A stretch of 32,679 nucleotides of DNA from Bacteroidota bacterium (GTDB lineage: Bacteria; Bacteroidota; Bacteroidia; Bacteroidales; Prolixibacteraceae), in contig JAHEYT010000072.1 in assembly GCA_023251455.1 (NCBI GenBank), forward strand, positions 1 to 32,679, read 5' to 3'. Below are positions 1-7,990 of this stretch, one piece after another. The notes under the pieces are model-generated. The model was not told where the DNA came from. It ran no database searches and worked only from the letters and a program-made list of their open reading frames with translations. A program made the position numbers and the translations under genes. The stretch's first letter is position 1; the number at the start of each line of letters is the position of its first letter.

Positions 1-46
1 CTCTAATCAAAACAAGGAAATGATCGTTCTCAATATTGAAAATAGG

Positions 47-112
47 TGGTCAATATACTCCGGCGCACACTGGTCAATATAAAACGGCGTGAACTGGTCA
101 ATTTAACCGGCA
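47..112. repeat. Three 24-bp-spaced TGGTCAAT repeats, probable end of an IS21-family element
   Basis: TGGTCAATAT occurs at 47-56 and 71-80 and TGGTCAATTT at 95-104, exactly 24 bp apart. Each copy is followed by a related (C)CGGC block. Several short TGGTCAAT/CCGGCG direct repeats just inside the terminus are typical of IS21-family elements in Bacteroidota (from memory of the family). The transposase genes would lie left of base 1, so the element itself is not visible. The exact terminus could be near 100 or 112, since both sites end in CA. The last repeat overlaps the stop codon of the neighbouring Omp85 gene. Confidence 0.45.
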
Positions 113-1953
113 AATCCAAATACGACCGGCGCCGGTTTTCCGATTTCAAAGTCACGAAAGCCAAAATCGGCCGTACTTAAAGAGTTTATCTTGAATATGT
201 TATTCCCACGATCGGGGATAATCGGATAAAATGAAAGTGAGAGCTGAAAGGTATTTAGAATCAGATTTTCGTTTTTGATTAAAACCCCTACCCCAATCTG
301 CGAATACACTTTGCTCTTTCTGAATCCGGTTGCTGCATCACTGAGCACGCCCAATGTACAATTCAGGTAAGGGCCAAAACGAAAACCAATAAAGTTCCAG
401 GGTGCATAAAGTTGGGACTGAACAGTGACAAGCAACCGACTGGTACCCTTGAGCGCAGTGGTATGAAAACCGTCTAATCCATAACCTTCATTGAGAGTTA
501 AACTATCAGATTCAAAGCGGTTGAACCCAATGGTGACCTCCGGTTTTACAAATTGCCTGAATTTCCACTTTCCCATTTCGATTAACCCGGTAAAATAATT
601 CAGGCCTGCCGTAAAAACACCTTCTTCAAAGCGGGAGGCATGAATAAAAGTTCCGTATTCGAAATTAGAACTCAGGTAGCCCCACGGATAATAACTTCCC
701 ATTGAAACACGTGCGCCCAAATAGGCACGGCCAGTGTTGCTTTTCTCCTGATAACCGCCAGTCAGGCTGAAAACCTTGCCAACGGGCACATCTTCAGGAA
801 TACCGAACTTGAAAATATATTTATCCTGAACGTACTTTCGGGTTGAAACGCCCATACTTGCCAGGTAAAAATTCTCATCGGTAAACCGGTGTTGGGTGTC
901 AAATAGTTCACTGGGTTTTTCCAGATAATGAACTCGCAAAAAACGGATTGTCGATATGAAATTGGTGGTTCGGTTGTATTCGCTGTTGCCACCGAAAATC
1001 CGGATGGCATTACCCACCCAATAATCCTGAGCATTAAACTTATACCGTAACATTCCGAGTTTCTGGGTATCAAAATGTGCCGAATCGTTAAAAAATTGTT
1101 GCGTAAAATTTACACCCGCGGCCCATTTGGCAAATGGCGAAAAGAACGGGCGATCGACGGTAAAACTTCGGTTGTAATTTTTATCGCCTTCTTTTCCAAA
1201 ATGTACAGTTCCCCTGACGTAGCTATTCCGAATGTTTGGGATCGAATAATTGGTATGGTAAGTATTGATTCCTTCAGTATAGTTTCGGGTAAAATCACCC
1301 TGCAATTCATGCCCCAGACCCAGAAAATTTTTATCAGCTAAATTGATCGTAGTGCTTGATGCGGATGTCGAACCTTTGGGAATAATGCTCCAGATATCCA
1401 GTTCGCGAATGAAAATATCAACAGAGTCGGATCCTTTGGCGGCTGACTTGACGAAAAACGAAACATCGCGGATATACCTTTGGCTTCGAACCAAACGCTC
1501 CGATTCTTTAACAAGCAACGAATCGAAAACCTGGTTTTGGTGAATGAGCAGTAGGTTGCGAATGGTTATCCGCTGAGATTTGACGTGAAGTTTATTCCCC
1601 GCTTTAGCCAGAAAGTTCGGTGACTTATAAATGCTATCGCCAATGGAATATCCAAACGGGTCGAGCGTTTCGATGTTAATGTTCCTGATAATTTTTCCTT
1701 CAAAAGCGCTGTATGGTTTTTGAATCAGCCTTTTATAGACTCTCTTTTTGCCTTTATTTTGGTGAGAATTTGGTACAACTGGTTTGAAAATGAGCGAGTA
1801 CATAAATTTGGTAAACTTACCTCGCTTCGAAAAAGATTCAATGTCAGAATAAATCTTGGTTGAGTCTTTTGCAACTGGTTTTTGCTGAGCAAATGCAAAA
1901 TCATTCGTCGAGAAAAAAATGATAAATAGTATAGTCAAACTCTTGAAGAACAT
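103..1953 (-). CDS. Omp85/BamA-superfamily outer-membrane protein with N-terminal POTRA-like region
   Basis: This 616-residue protein has an N-terminal signal peptide ending near AFAQ (about residue 22). Residues about 85-190 resemble a POTRA segment (IRNINIETLDPFG, then a strand-helix pattern ending in FIRELDIW). The rest is a beta-barrel of alternating aromatic and polar strands, including the Omp85-like GLGHELQGDF and VDRPFF stretches. Omp85 proteins insert or translocate proteins, or in some lineages lipids, at the outer membrane; the substrate here is unknown. It lies about 130 bp downstream of two Mla lipid-transport modules on the same strand, so it could be their outer-membrane partner, but that is inference. 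The C-terminus ends PVVFGFAG, and its last codons lie in or beside the IS21-like repeats, so the final residues may not be native. Confidence 0.8.
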   Translation of the reverse strand: MFFKSLTILFIIFFSTNDFAFAQQKPVAKDSTKIYSDIESFSKRGKFTKFMYSLIFKPVVPNSHQNKGKKRVYKRLIQKPYSAFEGKIIRNINIETLDPFGYSIGDSIYKSPNFLAKAGNKLHVKSQRITIRNLLLIHQNQVFDSLLVKESERLVRSQRYIRDVSFFVKSAAKGSDSVDIFIRELDIWSIIPKGSTSASSTTINLADKNFLGLGHELQGDFTRNYTEGINTYHTNYSIPNIRNSYVRGTVHFGKEGDKNYNRSFTVDRPFFSPFAKWAAGVNFTQQFFNDSAHFDTQKLGMLRYKFNAQDYWVGNAIRIFGGNSEYNRTTNFISTIRFLRVHYLEKPSELFDTQHRFTDENFYLASMGVSTRKYVQDKYIFKFGIPEDVPVGKVFSLTGGYQEKSNTGRAYLGARVSMGSYYPWGYLSSNFEYGTFIHASRFEEGVFTAGLNYFTGLIEMGKWKFRQFVKPEVTIGFNRFESDSLTLNEGYGLDGFHTTALKGTSRLLVTVQSQLYAPWNFIGFRFGPYLNCTLGVLSDAATGFRKSKVYSQIGVGVLIKNENLILNTFQLSLSFYPIIPDRGNNIFKINSLSTADFGFRDFEIGKPAPVVFGFAG

Positions 1954-2035
1954 CCTTAACTCAGGTTTATATATTAAATTCCGGTCTGAAAGGCCAGCTT
2001 AATCTAGTCCATGGCTTCGGTTTGAGCTCAGTCGA

Positions 2036-2083
2036 CCGTTCCTTTGCTCATTGCTCCAAGCCTCATGCCCTCTGCTCTTTGTC
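2036..2083 (-). repeat. Degenerate 7-bp tandem repeat after the second mlaD
   Basis: Read on the minus strand directly after the mlaD stop codon, the sequence falls into about seven heptamers related to GAGCAAA: gAcaAA-like, GAGCAGA, GGGCATG, AGGCTTG, GAGCAAT, GAGCAAA and GGAACGG. No protein is encoded and no strong hairpin forms. It is short and diverged, so a chance low-complexity run is possible. Confidence 0.35.
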
Positions 2084-2818
2084 CTATTTTTTCTCTTCTG
2101 TCGCCTTCTCTTCTATCGCCTTTTTTTCTGCCGCTTTCTTTTCTGCCGCCCTTGCCTTTTTATTGAAAAATCCTTTCAACAGGAAATTATGCTTGGCAGC
2201 TTCCATGTTTTCATCCAATCCCTTCGAACTTTTCTTCAGGTTGATGATGGTTTGATCGATATTCCGGGCAATGGTGGTATCCTGAATCAGACGGCCAAGT
2301 GTTCCTTCCCCTTCATTAATTTTGAGCATAATTTCAGCAAGTTGATCAGTAATAATTTCGGCATTCGCAGCGGTTACCTGTACACTTGCCATAATGGCGT
2401 CGGTTTCAACCGGCTCAACCGATAGAAGTTCTTCGCCATCCCTTGCCAAAGCAGCGTCAGCACTGCCTTGAGTAATAATTAATAGCCGGTCGCCTATCAG
2501 CCCTTCCGACCCAATGGCAACAACACAGTCCGATTTAATAAACTGCTTAACCTCTTGCCTGACCATCATATCAACTTTTACCGTTGAATCGTTTACGATG
2601 CTTATGTTGTCTACAGTACCCACATTAATTCCTGAAAATCGGATGTTATTCCCAACCTGAAGGCCGCTGACATTATAGAAAGTGGTAGTTAGCTTAAATA
2701 CCGGATTAAAAAGGTTTTTTTGTTTCCCGATAATAAATATGGCCAGTACAAAAAGTGCCAGTCCGCCTATAACAAACAAGCCTAAACGAACTTTAAATTG
2801 TGGTGAATGATTATCCAT
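2084..2818 (-). CDS. mlaD: MlaD-family (MCE domain) lipid-transport substrate-binding protein, module 2
   Basis: This 244-residue protein has one N-terminal transmembrane anchor (about residues 14-31, GLFVIGGLALFVLAIFIIG) and an MCE domain at about 38-115, with the typical VSGLQVGNNIRFSGINVG core. MlaD-type proteins form a periplasmic hexameric ring on the MlaEF ABC transporter and carry phospholipid between the membranes. The C-terminus holds the segment EAAKHNFLLKGFF, nearly identical to one in the other MlaD of this window. A low-complexity AEKKA/EEKA charged tail follows. It is the third gene of module 2, 18 bp after mlaF, and is 81 residues shorter than its paralogue. The neighbourhood shows no mlaC or mlaB, as is usual in this phylum. 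Confidence 0.9.
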   Translation of the reverse strand: MDNHSPQFKVRLGLFVIGGLALFVLAIFIIGKQKNLFNPVFKLTTTFYNVSGLQVGNNIRFSGINVGTVDNISIVNDSTVKVDMMVRQEVKQFIKSDCVVAIGSEGLIGDRLLIITQGSADAALARDGEELLSVEPVETDAIMASVQVTAANAEIITDQLAEIMLKINEGEGTLGRLIQDTTIARNIDQTIINLKKSSKGLDENMEAAKHNFLLKGFFNKKARAAEKKAAEKKAIEEKATEEKK

Positions 2819-2836
2819 GATGCTGTTATTTTATAG

Positions 2837-3619
2837 TTACTTAAAAAATAATTTGATTAAAGGGTCAACCGATTTCTCGAAATCGTCGATCGTCCCTTCA
2901 GTATAAACTTCCCCGTCTTTCAGCATGATTATACGGTCGGCCGTAGCCCTTGCACATTCAATATCGTGGGTGATGATGATGGAAGATGTTTTGTATTTTT
3001 TCTGAACTTCATTGATCAATTCGCTGATTTCGTCCGAAGTTACCGGGTCAAGTCCTGTAGTAGGTTCATCGTAGAGCATAATCATCGGATCGACCACAAT
3101 GGTGCGGGCCAGACTGATCCGTTTACGCATTCCTCCTGAAAGCTGCGACGGCATTTTATTTAGCGCATCGGCCAACCCCACATTTTCCAAAGCCTCAAAT
3201 ACTTTTTCTGAAATTTCTTTTTCTGAAAGGCCTTTTTTAATTCGTCGCAAGGGGAATTCAAGATTTTCCCTCACCGTCATCGAATCATATAACGCGCCAC
3301 TTTGAAAAAGGAATCCAAGTTTCTGCCTTAACAAGCTTAAAGCATCAATATTTAAATCACTTAAATTTTCTCCAAGTACATTGATTGTTCCACCATCAGG
3401 ATTCATTAAGCGAACAATACATTTAATCAGCACCGATTTTCCGGAACCTGATTTGCCAAGTACCACCAAGTTTTCGCCGTTATATAGCTTTAACGAAACA
3501 TCTTTCAGCACTTCCTGAGTGCCAAACGATTTCTTCAGCTTATTGATTTCTATAACCGAATCTGTGCTTTTCGTTATTGAAGAAGCACTCGTAGTTTTTT
3601 CTGTCTGAATTGTGTTCAT
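2837..3619 (-). CDS. mlaF: MlaF-family ABC transporter ATPase, module 2
   Basis: This 260-residue cytoplasmic ATPase powers the MCE lipid transporter. It shows a Walker A loop GKSGSGKS (about 55-62), a Q-loop (FLFQSGALYDSMTV), the signature LSGGMRKR (160-167), Walker B MLYDEPTTGLD (181-191) and the switch histidine in IITHD. The YDSMTVRENL segment after the Q-loop is characteristic of MlaF/Ttg2A. The signature has Met where the classical motif has Gln, a common MlaF variation. Its ATG overlaps the mlaE stop by 4 bp (ATGA), so the two are probably translationally coupled. An N-terminal extension of about 20 Ser/Thr-rich residues precedes the nucleotide-binding fold. Confidence 0.93.
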   Translation of the reverse strand: MNTIQTEKTTSASSITKSTDSVIEINKLKKSFGTQEVLKDVSLKLYNGENLVVLGKSGSGKSVLIKCIVRLMNPDGGTINVLGENLSDLNIDALSLLRQKLGFLFQSGALYDSMTVRENLEFPLRRIKKGLSEKEISEKVFEALENVGLADALNKMPSQLSGGMRKRISLARTIVVDPMIMLYDEPTTGLDPVTSDEISELINEVQKKYKTSSIIITHDIECARATADRIIMLKDGEVYTEGTIDDFEKSVDPLIKLFFK

Positions 3620-4470
3620 GATATTATCATATCAGTAATTTGAACTGCAATCATGTCAACTATAATTACCAGAAGCGAAGCCAGCACCACCGCCGAATTG
3701 GCTGCAATACCAACACTTTCGGTTCCGCGACCGGCATTGTATCCTTTGTATGTTCCAACCAGGCCGATTACTGCACCAAAAAAGAATGTTTTTACAACTG
3801 CAGGTAAAAAGTCAATAAAGTCGATCGAACTAAAAGCTTGTGAAAAAAATAAAGTAAACGTCACTTCGCCTTTAATATTTGCACCTCCCCAACTTCCAAG
3901 TATCCCCAGCAAATCGGCATACAGTACCAGCATCGGGATCATTATGGTGGCAGCCAGAACCCTGGTGACCACCAAAAACCTCATTGGGTTGGTTGACGAA
4001 ACTTCCATGGCTTCAATCTGCTCGGTTACTTTCATCGAACCCAACTCCGCTCCCATTCCTGAACCAATCTTTCCGGCGCAAATTAAAGCGGTGATGACTG
4101 GTCCCATTTCCCTAATCAGCGAAACGGCTACCATACCAGGAAGCATGGAAACTGCACCAAAATCAGCAAGCACCGGCCTCGATTGTATCGTAAGCACCAA
4201 GCCCATAATGGCTCCGGTAATTGAAATAAGCGGCAACGTTTTGTATCCGATTTGATAACATTGATGAAGAAATTCTTTCCATTCAAAGTGACCTGAAAAC
4301 ATTTCTTTGTTAAAACGAGCGATAAACAGGAATACATCAGCAACATCGGTTAAAAAGCGGCTAAAAATATCTGTTTGTTCCAGCGTTTTTTCGCTAAGTT
4401 TCGTTATGGAGTGCTTCGTCGCATCCCGAACCTTCGGAATTACTTTTATTACAGGACTAAATTTTCCCAT
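3616..4470 (-). CDS. mlaE: MlaE-family ABC transporter permease, module 2
   Basis: This 284-residue inner-membrane permease has five to six hydrophobic segments and the family's central motif GAELGSMKVTEQIEAM, followed by TNPMRFLVVTRVLA. MlaE forms the membrane core of the MCE transporter with MlaF below and the MlaD ring above. Compared with the module 1 permease it carries about 20 extra N-terminal residues. It is the first gene of module 2, starting about 15-20 nt after the predicted transcription start of its own promoter at 4493-4558, so module 2 can be transcribed separately from module 1. Confidence 0.93.
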   Translation of the reverse strand: MGKFSPVIKVIPKVRDATKHSITKLSEKTLEQTDIFSRFLTDVADVFLFIARFNKEMFSGHFEWKEFLHQCYQIGYKTLPLISITGAIMGLVLTIQSRPVLADFGAVSMLPGMVAVSLIREMGPVITALICAGKIGSGMGAELGSMKVTEQIEAMEVSSTNPMRFLVVTRVLAATIMIPMLVLYADLLGILGSWGGANIKGEVTFTLFFSQAFSSIDFIDFLPAVVKTFFFGAVIGLVGTYKGYNAGRGTESVGIAANSAVVLASLLVIIVDMIAVQITDMIIS

Positions 4471-4492
4471 GTGGTTTTTGCATATTATCTTA

Positions 4493-4558
4493 TAAAAATA
4501 GTTGGATTTAGAGGCTGATATGTTACATAACTTTAGAAATTAGTTACATGATTCACAC
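4493..4558 (-). promoter_or_regulatory. Shared envelope-regulon promoter, copy D (mlaE, module 2)
   Basis: On the minus strand this reads GTGTGAATCATGTAAC (first half-site ATGTAAC at 4549-4543). The second half-site ATGTAAC is at 4528-4522, exactly 21 bp on, and the -7-like ctattttta ends at 4493, exactly 29 nt after that. It sits in the 95-bp gap between mlaD of module 1 and mlaE of module 2. This is one of eight copies with identical geometry in the window. The assignment as a promoter is inferred from that conservation and from its position close to the start codon. Confidence 0.8.
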
Positions 4559-4565
4559 TTCAATC

Positions 4566-5543
4566 CTATTTACCAATCGAATCTTTTGCAGCCTCTTTTG
4601 CCTTCTTCTTAAAGAAACCACGGAGCAAAAAATTATGCTGTGCGGCTTCGAGGTCTTCATCCAGTTTTTTCGAACTGCTTTCCAGGTTTTTAAGCGTTTC
4701 TTTTAGGCGAATTCCTGATTCTTCATCGTGCAACAATACGCCAATGGCAGAATTCGGGTTGGTGCTTGCCTGTTTCAGGTTACCAATAAATACCGTTGCT
4801 GTATCGGCCATTTGCTGCAATTGCAAAACCGAAGCTTTCACCGATTTAAAAACCAAGGTATCAGTAGTCAATTCGTTGGCCAGCGTGCCTTTTTTATTCA
4901 GATTCGAACTAAAATCGGCCAGCGATGCAAGCATTTGCTGTGCTTTCACGGATGCTTTCTGAAGCGATACAATGGTCGCATTGATGTTTGTGTACATCAG
5001 ACTGTCGTCGAGCAATTTGCCAACAGACCCTTCTCCCGCTGCTAACTTTTTTGTGATTGCTTTTACATCGTTGGTAATGGCCAGGATGTTTTTATTATTT
5101 TCCTGAGCAGTATTGATCATATCCTCTGATGTAAAAGTTTTTTCAACCTCCAGTGTATCACCTTCCTGTACCTGTGCAAATTCTTCGGTGCCACCGTAAA
5201 TAACCAGAATTTTATTTCCAATCAGCCCATCGTTACTTAGTTTAACCTTAGCATCCTTGCGGATATATTTCTGTGCTGAGATGGCAACATTCATATTTAC
5301 TTCTACCTGCGATTTGCCGTGAAAATTCAGACTGCTCACAGTACCAATTTTAACTCCTGAAAACCAGACATTGTTACCTGGCTGAAGGCCGCTGATATCA
5401 TCAAAAAGAGAAACCAACTCCATTTTCCGGTTAAAAGTTTCGCGTAAGTTGCCAACAATTAACACTGCGGCAAGAAGAAATATCAAACCGGCAAAAACAA
5501 AAACTCCGACAATTACTGCCCGTTTATTTGGTGATTCGTTCAT
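4566..5543 (-). CDS. mlaD: MlaD-family (MCE domain) lipid-transport substrate-binding protein, module 1
   Basis: This 325-residue protein has an N-terminal transmembrane anchor (about 9-29), an MCE domain at about 38-116 with the core ISGLQPGNNVWFSGVKIG, and a long helical region of about 150 residues that would extend beyond the hexameric ring. The C-terminus has EAAQHNFLLRGFF followed by Lys-rich residues, the same tail motif as the other MlaD here. It is the last gene of module 1, 3 bp after mlaF. The extra helical region relative to the 244-residue paralogue suggests a different reach or partner; the substrate is unknown. Confidence 0.9.
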   Translation of the reverse strand: MNESPNKRAVIVGVFVFAGLIFLLAAVLIVGNLRETFNRKMELVSLFDDISGLQPGNNVWFSGVKIGTVSSLNFHGKSQVEVNMNVAISAQKYIRKDAKVKLSNDGLIGNKILVIYGGTEEFAQVQEGDTLEVEKTFTSEDMINTAQENNKNILAITNDVKAITKKLAAGEGSVGKLLDDSLMYTNINATIVSLQKASVKAQQMLASLADFSSNLNKKGTLANELTTDTLVFKSVKASVLQLQQMADTATVFIGNLKQASTNPNSAIGVLLHDEESGIRLKETLKNLESSSKKLDEDLEAAQHNFLLRGFFKKKAKEAAKDSIGK

Positions 5544-5546
5544 CGT

Positions 5547-6323
5547 TTATTGTATAAAATTGTAATTAAAGAAACCTTTCACCTGCTCATTATCACTGGC
5601 AAAAACCTCTTCAAATGTTCCGACTTTTAAAAACTTACCCTTGTGCAGCATGGCAATCCGATTGCCGGTATTTTTGGCACAGGTAAGGTCGTGTGTGATT
5701 ATCACCGAACTGGTGTTGTATTTCTGCTGAACTTCATTGATCAACTCAATAATTTCAGCACTTGTAATCGGGTCTAATCCTGAAGTAGGTTCATCATACA
5801 GCATAATTTCAGGTTTTAGAATTAAGGTGCGCGCTATGCCAATTCGCTTGCGTTGGCCGCCCGAAAGATCGGAGGGCATTTGTTTGCTTTTATTGGCTAA
5901 GCCAACTGCATCCAAAACTTCATTAACTGCATGATCTACTTCCGATTTAGTGAGATTTTTCACGTTCATGGTTAACGGAAAGGCAAGATTTTGGTACACA
6001 TTCATGCTGTCGTACAAAGCACTGTTTTGGAACGAAAACCCAATCCGGATACGCAATGCATCCAGTTCTTTTCCGGCTAAATGATCGACATGTTTTCCCA
6101 ACACAAGCACTTCTCCCCTATCCGGTTTAAGCAAACCCACTATAATCTTGATCAAAACAGATTTTCCTGTACCCGACTTTCCGAGAACAGCTACATTTTC
6201 GCCTTTAAAAAGATTAAAATCAATCCCTTTCAGAACCTGCAAATCGTCGAACGACTTGTATAATCCTGAAATTGAAATGACCTGTTCTTCCTTGTTGATA
6301 ATATGTTGTTTCGAGTTTTCCAT
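5547..6323 (-). CDS. mlaF: MlaF-family ABC transporter ATPase, module 1
   Basis: This 258-residue ATPase has Walker A GKSGTGKS (48-55), a Q-loop with FSFQNSALYDSMNV, the classical signature LSGGQRKR (153-160), Walker B IMLYDEPTSGLD (173-184) and the switch histidine in IITHD. It would energise lipid movement through MlaE. It sits 3 bp after mlaE and 3 bp before mlaD, a tightly packed operon. It differs from the module 2 ATPase in the signature motif (Gln versus Met) and in the N-terminus, so the two modules are diverged paralogues, not a recent identical duplication. Confidence 0.93.
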   Translation of the reverse strand: MENSKQHIINKEEQVISISGLYKSFDDLQVLKGIDFNLFKGENVAVLGKSGTGKSVLIKIIVGLLKPDRGEVLVLGKHVDHLAGKELDALRIRIGFSFQNSALYDSMNVYQNLAFPLTMNVKNLTKSEVDHAVNEVLDAVGLANKSKQMPSDLSGGQRKRIGIARTLILKPEIMLYDEPTSGLDPITSAEIIELINEVQQKYNTSSVIITHDLTCAKNTGNRIAMLHKGKFLKVGTFEEVFASDNEQVKGFFNYNFIQ

Positions 6324-6326
6324 CGT

Positions 6327-7121
6327 TTAATAATATCTGATCCAGTTGGCAATCTGGACAATAATAACTTCTTCAATAAAAATCAGGAACATGGCAAGCA
6401 CAACGGCCTGATTGGCTGCTTTGCCAACGCCGCGAGTTCCCTGGGTGGCATGGTATCCTTTATATGTCCCGACGATGCCAATCGTGAAGCCGTAAACAAT
6501 TGTTTTGGTCACTGATGTGATGATGTCGAGAAAACTGATGGTTTTAAAAGCGCTCTGATAAAAGCTGATCAGGCTGCTGGTTTCTTCGGCATGAACATTC
6601 AGGTAAGAACCATACAGGCCAACAAAACTGCAATACAATGCAAGTATCGGAATCATTATTGTTGTAGCCAGCACACGCGTAACCACCAGATATTTATACG
6701 GATTGATGGCCGAAACTTCCATGGCATCAATCTGTTCAGTCACTTTCATCGAACCCAGTTCGGCTCCTATCCCTGATCCTACCTTTCCGGCACAAATAAG
6801 CGCTGTAACTAAAGGTCCTAAGGCTTTAATAATGGCTATTCCGATTAATGACGGAAGCCACGATGTTGCGCCAAAATCTTCTAAAGAAGGACGTGATTGT
6901 TTGGTAAAAACAATGCCGACAATAAATCCGGTAAGCGTAATGAGAGCCAGCGATTTAAGTCCTACTTCGAAACACTGATTGATCAGTTCGCGCGGATAAA
7001 AAGGAGGTTTAAAAGCTTCTTTAAAAAAGAGAGTCGTAAATCGGTAAGCCTTGTGCACGCCAGTAAAGTAACCGTCGAGTCCTTTCGAGAGCAGGTATTT
7101 TTTTTCGCTGCGATTAAACAT
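6327..7121 (-). CDS. mlaE: MlaE-family ABC transporter permease, module 1
   Basis: This 264-residue inner-membrane permease carries GAELGSMKVTEQIDAM (about 119-134) followed by INPYKYLVVTRVLA, the diagnostic block of the MlaE/Ttg2B family. Several hydrophobic segments cover the rest. It is the first gene of module 1, with its start about 20 nt downstream of the predicted transcription start of the promoter at 7148-7214. A conserved GTYKGYHATQGTRGVGKAAN stretch near the C-terminus matches the module 2 permease (GTYKGYNAGRGTESVGIAAN), supporting common descent. Confidence 0.93.
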   Translation of the reverse strand: MFNRSEKKYLLSKGLDGYFTGVHKAYRFTTLFFKEAFKPPFYPRELINQCFEVGLKSLALITLTGFIVGIVFTKQSRPSLEDFGATSWLPSLIGIAIIKALGPLVTALICAGKVGSGIGAELGSMKVTEQIDAMEVSAINPYKYLVVTRVLATTIMIPILALYCSFVGLYGSYLNVHAEETSSLISFYQSAFKTISFLDIITSVTKTIVYGFTIGIVGTYKGYHATQGTRGVGKAANQAVVLAMFLIFIEEVIIVQIANWIRYY

Positions 7122-7147
7122 GTAAAGTTTGTGTTATAGCCATCGGG

Positions 7148-7214
7148 TAAAGGTGAATAATCCTGAATTGAAAGGTGTTACACAACTTTCTGAATTAGTT
7201 ACATAATTCACACA
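7148..7214 (-). promoter_or_regulatory. Shared envelope-regulon promoter, copy C (mlaE, module 1)
   Basis: The minus strand reads TGTGTGAATTATGTAAC with its half-site at 7204-7198, then GTGTAAC at 7183-7177 (21 bp period), then a -7-like cacctTTA ending at 7148 (29 nt). The mlaE start codon follows 27 bp later. Geometry is identical to the other seven copies. Confidence 0.82.
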
Positions 7215-7218
7215 TTCA

Positions 7219-7250
7219 TAAAAGAAGACCGTCCCTGTTGGGGAACGGCC
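7219..7250 (-). terminator. Intrinsic terminator of the PorT-like gene
   Basis: The minus strand has a GC-rich hairpin, GGCCGTTCCC and GGGACGGTC around a CAACA-type loop, followed by TTCTTTT. It lies 37 bp after the stop of the 7287-7925 gene and immediately before promoter copy C, so it separates that transcript from the Mla operon. Confidence 0.8.
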
Positions 7251-7286
7251 TTGCTTACATAACCACTCTTAAAACCAAACTCTAAA

Positions 7287-7925
7287 CTAAAACCTATATC
7301 CTAACGACAGGCCAAAGCCTGTATTTTTTGCTGTTGACTTATCAGTCGAAGAATTTTCATCTTCAGGATTAATATTCAGCATCCCAAATTGGGTGTCTAA
7401 CTGAAGAAATAACCCACTGGCCATTTCATATCCGGCAAAAATGTTACCTCCCGCATCCAGTGCGTTATAATTTACTCCTCGCTCAAAAGTAATATCTTTA
7501 CCTTCAAATACTTGCTTACCGCTGATACCATAAGCAACGTAAGGTCCAAATCCGAGCATGAAAAATCCGTTACCCAACGATGCTTTGTAAACCAGATTCA
7601 AAGGCATTTCAATATAATTGATCTTGATTTCGTCAGTAAATTCGGCACCTAAAATGGTGTAGGTATCTTTAGCGCCTTTTGTGGCAAACATCAGCCCGGG
7701 TTGAAAATAGAACTCCGGAGCGATCGGTATCTGAACGTTGACCCCACCATGAAAACCCAATAACATATCGTTCTCAAGTTTGTCACCGCTAGATAGTTTT
7801 CCGTTCAGGTTCTGGAAATTTACTCCACCCAATATCCCGAACGACATTTTTGATTTTTCCTGGGCAATTGCAAACGATGCTGAAAGCACCAGAATTAATA
7901 CAATTGATAATAGTCTGTTTTTCAT
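7287..7925 (-). CDS. PorT-like outer-membrane beta-barrel protein
   Basis: This 212-residue protein has a signal peptide (cleavage after SFAIAQ, about residue 22). The body has alternating strands (GILGGVNFQNLNGK, FYFQPGLMFATKGAK, INYIEMPLNLVYKAS) and ends GFGLSLGYRF with a C-terminal Phe. This is the pattern of the 8-stranded outer-membrane beta-barrel domain often annotated as PorT family. Individual members mostly have unknown roles. It starts 65 bp after the OmpA-like lipoprotein gene with no promoter motif between them, so it is probably the second gene of the operon driven by promoter copy B. Confidence 0.8.
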   Translation of the reverse strand: MKNRLLSIVLILVLSASFAIAQEKSKMSFGILGGVNFQNLNGKLSSGDKLENDMLLGFHGGVNVQIPIAPEFYFQPGLMFATKGAKDTYTILGAEFTDEIKINYIEMPLNLVYKASLGNGFFMLGFGPYVAYGISGKQVFEGKDITFERGVNYNALDAGGNIFAGYEMASGLFLQLDTQFGMLNINPEDENSSTDKSTAKNTGFGLSLGYRF

Positions 7926-7990
7926 CTTTAAAATTTAAATTGTGATTTTTATGAATAAATTTCGCTGAACACTATGACTGTTCACTTGCA

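Noticed and set aside
3653..4255. 200-residue open frame on the plus strand opposite mlaE module 2
   Set aside because: It is antisense to a confident MlaE gene, has no recognisable motif or start context, and its composition mirrors the permease codons.
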